NCBI RefSeq assembly: GCF_002754935.1
Contig: NZ_CP018092.1
Span: 806,001 to 870,000, forward strand
Length of the DNA stretch: 64,000 bases
Source of the DNA: Thermostichus lividus PCC 6715
GTDB taxonomy: Bacteria; Cyanobacteriota; Cyanobacteriia; Thermosynechococcales; Thermosynechococcaceae
Direction: 5' to 3'
Every line of letters begins with the position of its first letter. The stretch's first letter is position 1. Both the position numbers and the translations under genes were made by a program. The notes under the pieces are model-generated. The model was not told the DNA's origin and did no database searches. It saw only the letters and a list, made by a program, of their open reading frames with translations. Below are positions 56,552-64,000 of the stretch, one piece after another.

Positions 56552-56621
56552 AGGTAATCTCCTTGCAACTGTTTTTTCGGTTTCTTTAGTTTAATCTTGT
56601 TCTACACCTACGCAACCAACG

Positions 56622-56945
56622 ATGACTCCAGAACTACAGGCTAAAATCGATGCCCTTGTCAAGGGCAATAAAATTGTCGTGTTCATGAAGGGCAGTAAGC
56701 TTATGCCCCAGTGTGGCTTTTCTAATAATGCCGTGCAAATTTTGAATGCCTTGGGTGTTCCCTACACGACGGTAGATGTCCTCGAAGATTTTGAAATTCG
56801 CCAAGGGATTAAAGAGTATTCCAATTGGCCAACAATTCCTCAAGTGTATATTAATGGTGAGTTTATTGGTGGATCCGATATTCTCATTGAACTGTACCAA
56901 AGCGGTGAGCTACAACAGCTTGTCGAGGTTGCCCTTGCCTCTTAG
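56622..56945 (+). CDS. grxD: Monothiol glutaredoxin (Grx4/GrxD, CGFS type)
   Basis: 107 residues. The CGFS active site ([14 protein letters not shown], Cys ~31), [19 protein letters not shown] and the glutathione-binding GG are all present. Homodimers bind a [2Fe-2S] cluster; heterodimers with BolA sense or hand over clusters. The bolA-grx4 order supports co-transcription and an iron-sulfur role. Confidence 0.95.
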   Translation: MTPELQAKIDALVKGNKIVVFMKGSKLMPQCGFSNNAVQILNALGVPYTTVDVLEDFEIRQGIKEYSNWPTIPQVYINGEFIGGSDILIELYQSGELQQLVEVALAS

Positions 56946-56951
56946 GGAACT

Positions 56952-56975
56952 AAAAAAATCCCCCACGCTGGGGGG
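56952..56975 (-). terminator. Rho-independent terminator after hspA
   Basis: On the minus strand a CCCCC-AGCGT-GGGGG stem (56960-56975) is followed by a run of seven T, 60 bp beyond the hspA stop. A second palindrome, CATCG...CGATG, sits nearer at 57006-57030. Confidence 0.65.
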
Positions 56976-57035
56976 TGTCGATGCGTTCAACATGTAACAA
57001 CCTGTCATCGCCTCCTCGAGGGAGACGATGTGCTC

Positions 57036-57473
57036 TTAGGCAAGGTTCACTTTGACAACGCGGTTTTTCTCTTCTTCCGCTTTCGGTAGCGTTAAGTGCA
57101 AGATGCCATCTTTGTATTCGGCTTTAACCTCGGTGTTTTGAACCCGTGCTGGCAAGGGAATAACCCGTTGGAACTTACCATAGCGAAATTCGCTGCGTTT
57201 AATACCGTTGCTTTCGCTGTGGGTTTCTGACTTGCGCTCGCCACTGATGGCTACAGCGTCAGCCGTGACTTGCACGTCAATATCTTTAGCCTCTAGTCCG
57301 GGAAGTTCAATTTTTAGCAATAATGCGTCCGGTGTATCCTCCAACTCTGCCGCTGGTAAAAAGTGACTATCATCGGTGCGCGCGCTGAGGGGAATCAGTT
57401 CATCAAATAGACGATTCATTTGCCGTTGTAGGGTGTCAATTTCCCGAAATGGTTCCCAACGTACGAGTGCCAT
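57036..57473 (-). CDS. hspA: Small heat-shock protein HspA (Hsp20)
   Basis: 145 residues. An alpha-crystallin domain (~45-135) shows DALLLKIELPGLEAKDIDVQV, VAISGERKSETHSE, FRYGKFQRVIPLP and YKDGILHLTLPKA, with a C-terminal RVVKVNLA tail. ATP-independent holdase that binds thylakoid and soluble proteins in heat. A GGGAGGA site precedes the ATG. The ~190 bp upstream hold the promoter region, but I cannot fix the boxes. Confidence 0.94.
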   Translation of the reverse strand: MALVRWEPFREIDTLQRQMNRLFDELIPLSARTDDSHFLPAAELEDTPDALLLKIELPGLEAKDIDVQVTADAVAISGERKSETHSESNGIKRSEFRYGKFQRVIPLPARVQNTEVKAEYKDGILHLTLPKAEEEKNRVVKVNLA

Positions 57474-57678
57474 AGCTGTATCCTCCCAAATTAATTAATT
57501 TGATCTAGAGTCGCTGCACAGAGCCAATAGTTAAATTTGTTGGTATTGCCACCCTCTCAAGGCGGTCATCAGTGACTCATCTCTCTGTGAGCTACTTTTA
57601 GTCTAGAAGATACAAGGCGCTTTGCAAGTAGGGTTTTACGCCTTTTATAGGTTCTTTTTACCGAACCACAGGCGCAAA

Positions 57679-58344
57679 CTAGGGTGTGAGAACCGTGTTA
57701 CTGCCTTGGGGGATGGGAATAGATTGTAAAATATCTTGCGCATTAGAGATCACCCCTGCACCGCGCAAAAAGCCGAGGTTTGCACCCGGGCACAGATAGG
57801 CTAAGGAACGCTGAGCGCAAAAGTGTTGTAGGGTTCTGACGCTGCGCAGTTGCCGCGGCCAATGAAAGGTTGTCGCTGTTTTCAAGGGGAGGAGGTCACC
57901 ATCGGGGCTGGGTAACAGATGTCGTCCGCTAAAGAGGACGCCCCCTTGCTCCCGCCAATACACACAACTGCTGCCGGGAGAGTGACCGGGGGTCCACAGC
58001 ACCTCTAGGGTTGGGGTGAGGGCGCAGTAGCCCTGCACGGTTGTGACGGTTAAGTGGGGTAGTAAATAGGCTTCTTGGGCATGGATCACCACCTCACACC
58101 CAAAGGTACGTTGAAATTCACGGACGTGGGCGATCGCCCCACGATGGGTGAGAATCAACCGTTTTAGGGGGCCTTGCTGTGCCAACCATTCTGTGGTTCC
58201 TGCTGCCCAAAATGGCGTATCAATCAGGGTATTGCCATCCTTTTCTACAATGAGATAAGCAGTGCCCCCTAACGTCTCGCGGTTTGGCGCAAAGGCATAG
58301 ACCATGGGTAAGACGGGACGGGGGAGTTTCTGGTGTTGAGCCAC
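57679..58344 (-). CDS. MBL-fold metallohydrolase
   Basis: About 221 residues. The beta-lactamase fold is present (TAYLIVEKDGNTLIDTPFW, LILTHRGAIAHVREF, LWTPGHSPGSSCVYW, VLFSGRHLLP), but the first metal motif HxHxDH reads THRGAIAH, so metal binding is altered. The start is taken as GTG 58344 (AQHQKLPRPVLP) because a longer frame overlaps the divergent protease gene. Members of this cyanobacterial group have no known substrate. Confidence 0.75.
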   Translation of the reverse strand: MAQHQKLPRPVLPMVYAFAPNRETLGGTAYLIVEKDGNTLIDTPFWAAGTTEWLAQQGPLKRLILTHRGAIAHVREFQRTFGCEVVIHAQEAYLLPHLTVTTVQGYCALTPTLEVLWTPGHSPGSSCVYWREQGGVLFSGRHLLPSPDGDLLPLKTATTFHWPRQLRSVRTLQHFCAQRSLAYLCPGANLGFLRGAGVISNAQDILQSIPIPQGSNTVLTP

Positions 58345-58359
58345 AGGGTACCGCAACGT

Positions 58360-59805
58360 ATGACATGGATATCCCTCATTGTATTGGGTTTGATTTTGCT
58401 GTTGATCGTGCGCCAAGGTACCGCTCGGCTGAGTCAAACCCCTTGGTGGTTGCTCTGGCTGGTTCTCATGCTACCAGCATTTTTTATAGCGGGTTGGATG
58501 GCACTGTATGGCAATACCCCAGTTCCATCGGGGTGGCTCATTGTGGTCTTTGTCACTAGTTCGTTTCTGTACCTCATTCTTTTACGCCGGGGGCAGCAGG
58601 CCTTAGCCCCAGCGACACCCGCCCCTAGCTTGCCCACGGTTCCTGAGGAGCCAGCACGGCTGTTGAATCGAGATGAGGAAGCGCAGCTCCAGAGTTGTTT
58701 TCCGTGGGGCATTTATTATCTCCAGCACATTGAGTATCGCCCGCAGGCGGTGATTTGTCGTGGGCAAATGCGCGGAGATGCTAACAAGGTGTATCAAACG
58801 GTGGAGCGCAACATTGCCCAACGTTTTGGCGATCGCTTTTTAGTAATGTTTCAGATGGGCATCAGCAACAAACCCTTTTTTGCCCTAGTGCCCCGCGATC
58901 GCCTGCCACAGCCGCAGCAACTGTGGCGACCGGGGCTGAGTCTTGGCTTACTGGCCTTAACCTTTTTGACGACGACCCTAGCGGGTTTAGCGTTGGTAGC
59001 GCCAGACGTGAGCGCAGCGGAACTACGGCAGAATCCTGAGCTGCTCTGGCAGGGGTTGCCCTACAGTATTGGTCTGCTCTTGATTTTGGGGATTCATGAG
59101 CTGGGGCACTTCACCGCGGCGCTTTACTATCGAGTCAAGGCCACGTTGCCCTACTTTATTCCCCTGCCGTTTGCCATGGGAACCCTTGGTGCCTTTATCC
59201 AGATGCGATCGCCCATCCCCCATCGGCGCGCCCTTTTTGATATTAGTGTGGCAGGGCCGGTGGCAGGCTTCTTGGTCACTCTGCCGCTACTGATTTGGGG
59301 GTTGCACCAGTCGGAAATTGTTCAGCTACCTGCCAATGCCAACGAACCATCCCTGAACCCACAGGTGTTTAACCCACGCATCTCGATTCTTTTTGCCCTG
59401 ATTGCCAAGGCGGTGTTTGGCCGTGCCCTAACCAACGACAGTGTTTTGCAGTTGCATCCCCTAGCGATCGCCGGGGTGCTGGGGTTAGTGGTCACAGCCT
59501 TGAACCTCATGCCGGTGGGACAGTTAGATGGCGGCCACATGGTTCATGCGATGTATGGCCATCGGGCAGGAGCAATCATTGGCCAAGTTAGTCGATTGTT
59601 AGTACTGATTTTATCCTTTATTCAGCCGTGGCTCTTTGTGTGGGCACTGATTCTCTTTTTTCTGCCCGCCTTTGATGAACCAGCGTTGAATGATGTCAGT
59701 GAACTCGACAACTGGCGTGATGGGTTTGGCCTGATGGCACTGGTGCTGCTGCTCCTGATTATTTTTCCGGTACCTGCTCCCTTGGCCGCATTTCTTTGGG
59801 CGTGA
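58360..59805 (+). CDS. Site-2 protease family (M50, EGY-like)
   Basis: About 481 residues. The zinc motif HELGH (~246-250) lies in an intramembrane helix, and the third-ligand motif GQLDGGHMVHA (~386-396) is present. Multiple helices flank them, and an N-terminal ~180-residue soluble region after three helices resembles chloroplast EGY proteases. Likely intramembrane proteolysis of membrane regulators. ATG 58360 is preferred; it is only 15 bp from the divergent MBL gene, so the promoters overlap. Confidence 0.88.
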   Translation: MTWISLIVLGLILLLIVRQGTARLSQTPWWLLWLVLMLPAFFIAGWMALYGNTPVPSGWLIVVFVTSSFLYLILLRRGQQALAPATPAPSLPTVPEEPARLLNRDEEAQLQSCFPWGIYYLQHIEYRPQAVICRGQMRGDANKVYQTVERNIAQRFGDRFLVMFQMGISNKPFFALVPRDRLPQPQQLWRPGLSLGLLALTFLTTTLAGLALVAPDVSAAELRQNPELLWQGLPYSIGLLLILGIHELGHFTAALYYRVKATLPYFIPLPFAMGTLGAFIQMRSPIPHRRALFDISVAGPVAGFLVTLPLLIWGLHQSEIVQLPANANEPSLNPQVFNPRISILFALIAKAVFGRALTNDSVLQLHPLAIAGVLGLVVTALNLMPVGQLDGGHMVHAMYGHRAGAIIGQVSRLLVLILSFIQPWLFVWALILFFLPAFDEPALNDVSELDNWRDGFGLMALVLLLLIIFPVPAPLAAFLWA

Positions 59806-59812
59806 AGAAGAT

Positions 59813-60170
59813 GAGTTAGACGTAAGCCGGGTTCTGTTCAAAGGGGGTTATCTATCTGGGACACCTGTTACCAAGTGCCTCTAGCGGCTCTGGCTAGCCA
59901 AGAACTGGGGAAAAGACCAACCCTGGTTCTTTAGCGCTAGCACACCTTGCTTCCAGCCGGGGTTTACCGAGCCAACACCTCTCGATGTTGCTGGTGCGCT
60001 CTTACCGCACCGTTGCACCCTTACCTGTGAGGTTTCCCTCCATCGGCGGTATATTTCTGTGGCACTTTCCTCGCGGTCACCCGCACTGGGCGTTACCCAG
60101 CAAGCTTGGTCTTTCGGAAGCCCGGACTTTCCTCAGGAGTGGGTCACTCCCGCAACCACCGCGCTAACTC
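59813..60170 (-). ncRNA. rnpB: RNase P RNA
   Basis: On the minus strand the sequence has the type A RNase P core: GAGGAAAGTCCGGGCTTCC near the 5' end, the GGGTAACGCCC and GAGGAAAGTGCCACAG elements, GCAACGGTGCGGTAAGAGC mid-molecule, and the 3' ACCCGGCTTACGTCTAACTC that pairs with the 5' GAGTTAGCGC. Length ~358 nt is typical of cyanobacteria. It processes tRNA 5' ends. Confidence 0.96.
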
Positions 60171-60177
60171 ATTGATC

Positions 60178-60810
60178 CTATTGTACAAGGGGAGCGTGGG
60201 CGATCGCCTCTAGGCCAACGGCACTGAGAACCGCCTGCCACTCACTGCGCGCCATATCCTTGGTGGTCATTTGCCGTTGTAGATCCGCAAGAATGGCTAA
60301 GGTTTCGTACCAGAGACCCGCATCGACGGCAGCACTGAGGCGATCGCCGACATTATTGGCTGCCAGCTTTTTTGCTAAGTCAGTACTGGGCTGAATTCGC
60401 TCCACCACCCCACTCACTGACACCATCGCCGAGGGATCATCTGCATCCGCACCACACAGGAGCGTAAACGACCAGCGATAGTCTTGACCTGGGTTCAGCT
60501 CTACGGTGGGCTGTAGGGCTAAAATCCCTGGTTGCGCTGGTAACCTCACAACGGTTGTGCTAACGTCGCGGTTCTGGGGATCTGTGATCACCAATTCCCC
60601 TTGGCTAGCCGTACTGGTGGGCACAAACACAAAGAACGTCGGCTTGGCAACAGCGGTTTGCCCTAGGTTGGTACTGGGCAAGAGCGCCGTTAAGCGCTGG
60701 TTTCCCATCACACAGCTTCCGCGGGTCGCCCCGCCAAAGCGGCTACCGGGAGCACCACGATTAGGAAGGTTGGCCCGCAGCCGTGCAGCTAAGCTATTTG
60801 CCTGACTCAC
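60178..60810 (-). CDS. DUF928 protein; signal peptide split off by a frameshift
   Basis: 210 residues in frame, with DUF928 features (AKPTFFVFVPTSTASQGELVITDPQ, NPGQDYRWSFTLLCG, LAANNVGDRLSAAVDAGLWYETLAILADL). Upstream another frame from ATG 60905 encodes a signal peptide (VVTLVPAVALALLPLTMG) that would join as GITLAQSAPIVVSQANS if one G were added to a run of five G near 60842-60846. So the native protein is probably ~242 residues and exported. The GTG 60810 start would give a leaderless product. Confidence 0.7.
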   Translation of the reverse strand: MSQANSLAARLRANLPNRGAPGSRFGGATRGSCVMGNQRLTALLPSTNLGQTAVAKPTFFVFVPTSTASQGELVITDPQNRDVSTTVVRLPAQPGILALQPTVELNPGQDYRWSFTLLCGADADDPSAMVSVSGVVERIQPSTDLAKKLAANNVGDRLSAAVDAGLWYETLAILADLQRQMTTKDMARSEWQAVLSAVGLEAIAHAPLVQ

Positions 60811-61030
60811 AACGATAGGGGCAGACTGAGCAAGGGTAATGCCCCCATGGTCAGCGGCAAGAGGGCTAGGGCAACGGCGGGAACAAGTGTGACAACGTGA
60901 CGCATGGGTTTGTTTCCTTGTTGAACCAATGACACGTTTTCACCATAAGGCTATTTTGGGAAGCGCTCTGTGAGGTGGCGCTGCTAAGGGCGGTGAGATT
61001 GCTAACTGATGGCTGGTGATCGGTATCACC

Positions 61031-61504
61031 CTAGGCTGGTGTTGCCTCTAGGGTGCGGAGGATCTTGAGGGCACTGTCAATGTGTTCCTTGACATTAAAC
61101 ATGGAGTCAAAGATATAGCGCACAATGCCGTTCTTATCGATGACGTAGGTGACCCGTCCTGGAAATAAGCCAAACAGGGTGGAGGCACCGTAGGTCTGCC
61201 GCACCTTGTTGTCCGGATCACTGAGGACTAAAAAGGGGAGGTGATGATGGCTCTGAAAGCCGGTTTGTTTATCGAGGGGGTCGCCACTAATGCCAATGAC
61301 TTCGGCACCCAGAGCTTGGAATTGGCTGTAAGCATCCCGGAATCCACAGGCTTGCACCGTGCAGCCGGGAGTTTCTGAAGCCGGATAAAAGTAGAGGACA
61401 ACGTTTTTGTTTCCTCGAAAGTCTGAGAGCCTAACGGTTTGGCCATTGGCCGCCAGAAGCTCAAAGTCGGGGGCGCGATCGCCCACGTGGATAGCAGTTG
61501 CCAT
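61031..61504 (-). CDS. Peroxiredoxin Q, copy 3
   Basis: 157 residues. BCP/PrxQ type with ETPGCTVQACGFR (CP and resolving Cys five apart), VVLYFYPASETPG, EVIGISGDPLDKQTGF, and a C-terminal VKEHIDSALKIL helix. No signal peptide, so cytosolic. Differs clearly from copy 1 at 38.1 kb and copy 2 at 51.8 kb. DUF2996 gene lies 3 bp upstream on the same strand. Confidence 0.92.
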   Translation of the reverse strand: MATAIHVGDRAPDFELLAANGQTVRLSDFRGNKNVVLYFYPASETPGCTVQACGFRDAYSQFQALGAEVIGISGDPLDKQTGFQSHHHLPFLVLSDPDNKVRQTYGASTLFGLFPGRVTYVIDKNGIVRYIFDSMFNVKEHIDSALKILRTLEATPA

Positions 61505-61507
61505 CTC

Positions 61508-61891
61508 TTAGTTGCCCCCTAGCCACTTTTGGGCGTTGAGGCGCTGAACCACCCCAAACACCAGTAGATCAAGGGTGACTTTGCGCTCATCTGCTAAAAA
61601 TGGCTCAATGGTACTCGGCGCAATGCCGTAGTTACTACAGACAAAAGCCTTTGCTCCCTGAATATTGCCATCGAGGAAGTAGAGCCGAAATTGGTGCGCC
61701 TGATTACCCCATTCCCCAACAACCGTGGTATCCTCAAGCCGAAGTGTTAGATCTGTTACCTTGTCCGCTAGGGCTTGCGTCAAGGCTGGCAAGAAGGCCT
61801 CATTGATAAATTCTGGGAAGGGTTTATCTTCAACCGCTGGTGGCTTTTCTTTTTTTTCGGGTTTGGTGGGGGTCTCTTCGGCCATGACCAT
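61508..61891 (-). CDS. DUF2996 protein
   Basis: About 127 residues. A Lys/Glu/Pro-rich N-terminus (AEETPTKPEKKEKPPAVEDKP) is followed by the DUF2996 domain: FPEFINEAFLPALTQALADK, LRLEDTTVVGEWGNQAHQFRLYFLDGNIQGAKAF and TLDLLVFGVVQRLNAQKW. Found in cyanobacteria and plastids; function unclear. The ATG at 61891 or 61885 is likelier than the long frame to 61993. Divergent from rimI across ~40 bp. Confidence 0.8.
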   Translation of the reverse strand: MVMAEETPTKPEKKEKPPAVEDKPFPEFINEAFLPALTQALADKVTDLTLRLEDTTVVGEWGNQAHQFRLYFLDGNIQGAKAFVCSNYGIAPSTIEPFLADERKVTLDLLVFGVVQRLNAQKWLGGN

Positions 61892-61931
61892 TGCTCGTGT
61901 AAACCTTAATCGATAATAGCATCCTGATTTT

Positions 61932-62486
61932 GTGCTAATCGAACCCTCAGCATTAGAATTACGCCCCTTAGCTATTAAGGATCTGGATAGCATTGTCCAA
62001 CTGGATCAGTGTTGCTTGGGGGGCTTTTGGTCGCGCCAGAGCTACGAGCAGGAATTGAACCGGCCACAGCATACGGTGCTGGTCGTGGCTACGCTGGATC
62101 AGGTGTGGGGCTGTGGGGTGAGTTGGGGGATTGGCGATGAGCTACATATTGTGCTTCTGATGGTGCATCCTCAGTGTCGCCGTCAAGGATTTGGGGGATT
62201 ACTGCTGTGTCGCCTACTGCAATTGGCACATCAGCGGGGCGATCGCCAGTGGGCTACCCTTGAAGTCCGTGCCAGCAATCAATCCGCCCTGCGACTATAT
62301 CAGCAGTTTGAGTTTGAAGTGGTGGGTCGCCGTCCCCGCTATTACGAGCACCCTGAAGAAGATGCCTTGATCCTGTGGCGCAACCACCTCAATACCCCCG
62401 CAGTCGGTGTCATCCTCGAGAGCCAACGACAGGCATGGCAAAACAGAGTCAGTAGCCATGGCTGGGTCTTAGTCGATCTCAGCTAG
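61932..62486 (+). CDS. rimI: Ribosomal protein S18-alanine N-acetyltransferase (RimI)
   Basis: 184 residues of the GNAT fold. Acetyl-CoA site MVHPQCRRQGFGGLLLCRLLQ, then TLEVRASNQSALRLYQQFEFEVVGRRPRYY as in RimI. About 35 extra residues at the C-terminus compared with E. coli. The start is GTG 61932 followed by LIEPSALELRPL. It acetylates the N-terminus of S18; in cyanobacteria wider targets are possible. Confidence 0.85.
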   Translation: MLIEPSALELRPLAIKDLDSIVQLDQCCLGGFWSRQSYEQELNRPQHTVLVVATLDQVWGCGVSWGIGDELHIVLLMVHPQCRRQGFGGLLLCRLLQLAHQRGDRQWATLEVRASNQSALRLYQQFEFEVVGRRPRYYEHPEEDALILWRNHLNTPAVGVILESQRQAWQNRVSSHGWVLVDLS

Positions 62487-62553
62487 CCTTGGGGGCAATG
62501 GCCGTGACAGAATTTAGAGAACAACCTGCTCTGAAGCTCAGTGCTCTCTCACG

Positions 62554-63423
62554 ATGCCTACTGCCGCCTACCTACCCCCTTGGTGTGTTCTTGATCCGCT
62601 CCTCGACCAGTGGCTACAGGAGGATCTGGGGCGGGGCGATCGCACCACTCAAGCCTTAGACCTAACCCATCAGTGGGGCACTGCCCACATTCGTCTGAAC
62701 AGGGCAGGAGTGATTGCCGGATTGCCACTGGTAGAGCGGGTATTTCAGCGCTTAAGCCCCAACATTACGTTTAGCTATGAACAACCGGAGGGAGCTGTGT
62801 GTGAGCAGCCCACTGTTGTTGCTCGCCTGAGTGCCCCCCTGCCTACAATTTTGTTAGGAGAGCGACTGGCGCTCAACTGCCTAATGCGCCTGAGTGGGGT
62901 GGCCACCCTCACCCATGCCTACGCGCAGCAGATTGCTGATTTGCCGACCAAGTTAGTCGATACCCGCAAAACCACCCCTGGCCTGCGGATCCTTGAAAAA
63001 TATGCCGTGGCCGTGGGCGGTGGGGTCAACCATCGCTATGGCTTGGATGATGCAATCCTGATTAAGGACAACCACATTGTTGCCGCAGGCGGTCTCACTG
63101 CCGCCGTGGAGCAGGTTCGGCAACGCAGCCCCTTTCCCCTCGCCATTGAGGTGGAAACGGAAACCCTTGAGCAAGTGCACGAGGCGATCGCCCTCAAGGT
63201 CGATGTGATCATGCTCGACAACATGCCGATTCCGCAAATGGCAGTAGCGGTGGCTCATATTCGCGCCGCTGCCCCATTTATTAAAATTGAAGCCTCTGGC
63301 AACATTACCCGTGATACCTTGCGCGAGGTTGCCTTGACCGGGGTGGACTACATTTCCACCAGTGCCACCATTACTCAAGCACCATGGCTGGATTTCAGTT
63401 TGACGCTTTCAGGCCATCAATGA
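62554..63423 (+). CDS. nadC: Quinolinate phosphoribosyltransferase (NadC)
   Basis: 289 residues. Converts quinolinate and PRPP to nicotinate mononucleotide in NAD synthesis. Seen: LQEDLGRGDRTTQAL, ERLALNCLMRLSGVATLT, DTRKTTPGLRILEKYAV, GGVNHRYGLDDAILIKDNHI, EVETETLEQ and LDNMPIPQM, plus ASGNITRDTLREVALTGVDYIS. Complete family set. Confidence 0.96.
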   Translation: MPTAAYLPPWCVLDPLLDQWLQEDLGRGDRTTQALDLTHQWGTAHIRLNRAGVIAGLPLVERVFQRLSPNITFSYEQPEGAVCEQPTVVARLSAPLPTILLGERLALNCLMRLSGVATLTHAYAQQIADLPTKLVDTRKTTPGLRILEKYAVAVGGGVNHRYGLDDAILIKDNHIVAAGGLTAAVEQVRQRSPFPLAIEVETETLEQVHEAIALKVDVIMLDNMPIPQMAVAVAHIRAAAPFIKIEASGNITRDTLREVALTGVDYISTSATITQAPWLDFSLTLSGHQ

Positions 63424-63454
63424 CTACGCTGTACCGTTGTTGGGAGGTAACCGT

Positions 63455-64000
63455 TTGTTGAAATCGATCTCTTACCCTTGGCGATCGCTGGCCTTACTGC
63501 GGCGCTGGGATGCCGTTGTTTGGCTGATTGCTGCCCTCATTGCCGTTCCGATTTTAGTGGTGCTCAGCCAAGTGTTTGTGAATACGGGCGATACGTGGCA
63601 GCACCTTGCGGAGACCGTGCTGGCAGACTATCTACTCAATTCTCTCTGGCTGATGCTCGGTGTGGGGGCAGGCGTGATCATCATCGGTGTGAGTACGGCG
63701 TGGCTGGTCACCAACTGCCAGTTTTGGGGGGCACGCTGGTGGCAATGGCTGCTGCTGACCCCCTTGGCAGCACCGGCTTACGTTCTGGCCTATACCTACA
63801 CCCAGTTTTTCTCCTTTGAAGGAGTGTTTCAGTCGTTTTTGCGCCAGATCACGGGCTGGGAGTACGGCGACTATTGGTTTCCAAATATTCGTTCCCTTGG
63901 TGGGGCGATCGCTATGCTGATTTTGGTGCTGTATCCCTATGTTTTTTTGCTGGCGCGGGTGGCGTTTCTCGAGCAGGCCACCTGTAGTTTAGAAGCCAGC
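63455..64000 (+). CDS. Iron ABC transporter permease FbpB/FutB-like (partial)
   Basis: The first ~180 residues of a membrane permease running off the right edge. Helices include DAVVWLIAALIAVPILVVLSQVF, LADYLLNSLWLMLGVGAGVIIIGVSTAWLV and WLLLTPLAAPAYVLAYTY, and GGAIAMLILVLYPYVFLLARVAF. The N-terminal pattern matches FutB/FbpB (Fe3+ ABC uptake). The start is a TTG at 63455 or 63458 behind GGGAGG. Confidence 0.85.
   Translation, partial: MLKSISYPWRSLALLRRWDAVVWLIAALIAVPILVVLSQVFVNTGDTWQHLAETVLADYLLNSLWLMLGVGAGVIIIGVSTAWLVTNCQFWGARWWQWLLLTPLAAPAYVLAYTYTQFFSFEGVFQSFLRQITGWEYGDYWFPNIRSLGGAIAMLILVLYPYVFLLARVAFLEQATCSLEAS

Overview
The window reads as chromosomal DNA of a thermophilic unicellular cyanobacterium close to Thermosynechococcus. 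The evidence is a complete beta-carboxysome operon (ccmK-ccmK-ccmL-ccmM-ccmN) whose CcmM has four RbcS-like repeats and a Cys194/Cys200 pair, together with gun4, hmpF, a UPF0182 protein, DUF2808, DUF2996, DUF3598 and DUF928 proteins, a CbiG-CobJ fusion, and very frequent GCGATCGC (HIP1) octamers. The species assignment is inference.

Layout. 1-9.1 kb: partial rsmE, pepA, a methyltransferase, murE, a degenerate DinG-like helicase, larE and an RNase II-family gene. 9.1-14 kb: an island of IS200/IS605-type relics around tRNA-Thr, a YqgF-like gene, a rhodanese and a YheT-like hydrolase. 14-22 kb: rfaE2-gun4, livH, an M48 protease, an FHA-cyclase, tRNA-Phe, a GGDEF relic, a CHASE2-kinase and a frameshifted holin-like gene. 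22-32 kb: cobJ, putA, a MidA-like methyltransferase, exoD, glgP and a DJ-1 protein. 32-38.6 kb: YbjN-like and zinc-ribbon proteins, an orphan structured RNA-like element, nurA-lnt, a DUF3598 protein and a PrxQ. 39-42.6 kb: the ccm operon. 42.6-47 kb: a decayed zone with a truncated hydrolase, a flavoprotein gene broken by a 257-bp element, a frameshifted mscS-like gene and a second copy of the element. 47-64 kb: fur-DUF2808, ldcA, hmpF, peroxiredoxins, a UPF0182 protein, bolA-grx4, hspA, a site-2 protease, rnpB, a DUF928 protein, rimI, nadC and the start of an iron-ABC permease.

Functionally the window is mostly housekeeping and photosynthetic-lifestyle genes: carbon concentration (ccm), tetrapyrrole and cobamide metabolism (gun4, cobJ), redox and iron control (three PrxQ-type peroxiredoxins, BolA-Grx4, Fur, an iron permease), carbon reserve use (glgP), and signalling and motility (FHA-cyclase, CHASE2-kinase, HmpF).

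The most interesting content is between the genes. Two 257-bp elements, about 93% identical, carry a terminal hairpin whose two differing base pairs covary. An orphan, strongly folded, RNA-like element lies at about 34.2-34.46 kb. Several solo IS200/IS605-like ends are scattered about. Gene decay is also visible: four single-base frameshifts in three genes, a GGDEF relic, a chimeric transposase relic and truncated genes. Two of the frameshifts are in homopolymer runs, so base-calling error must be excluded before they are treated as biology.
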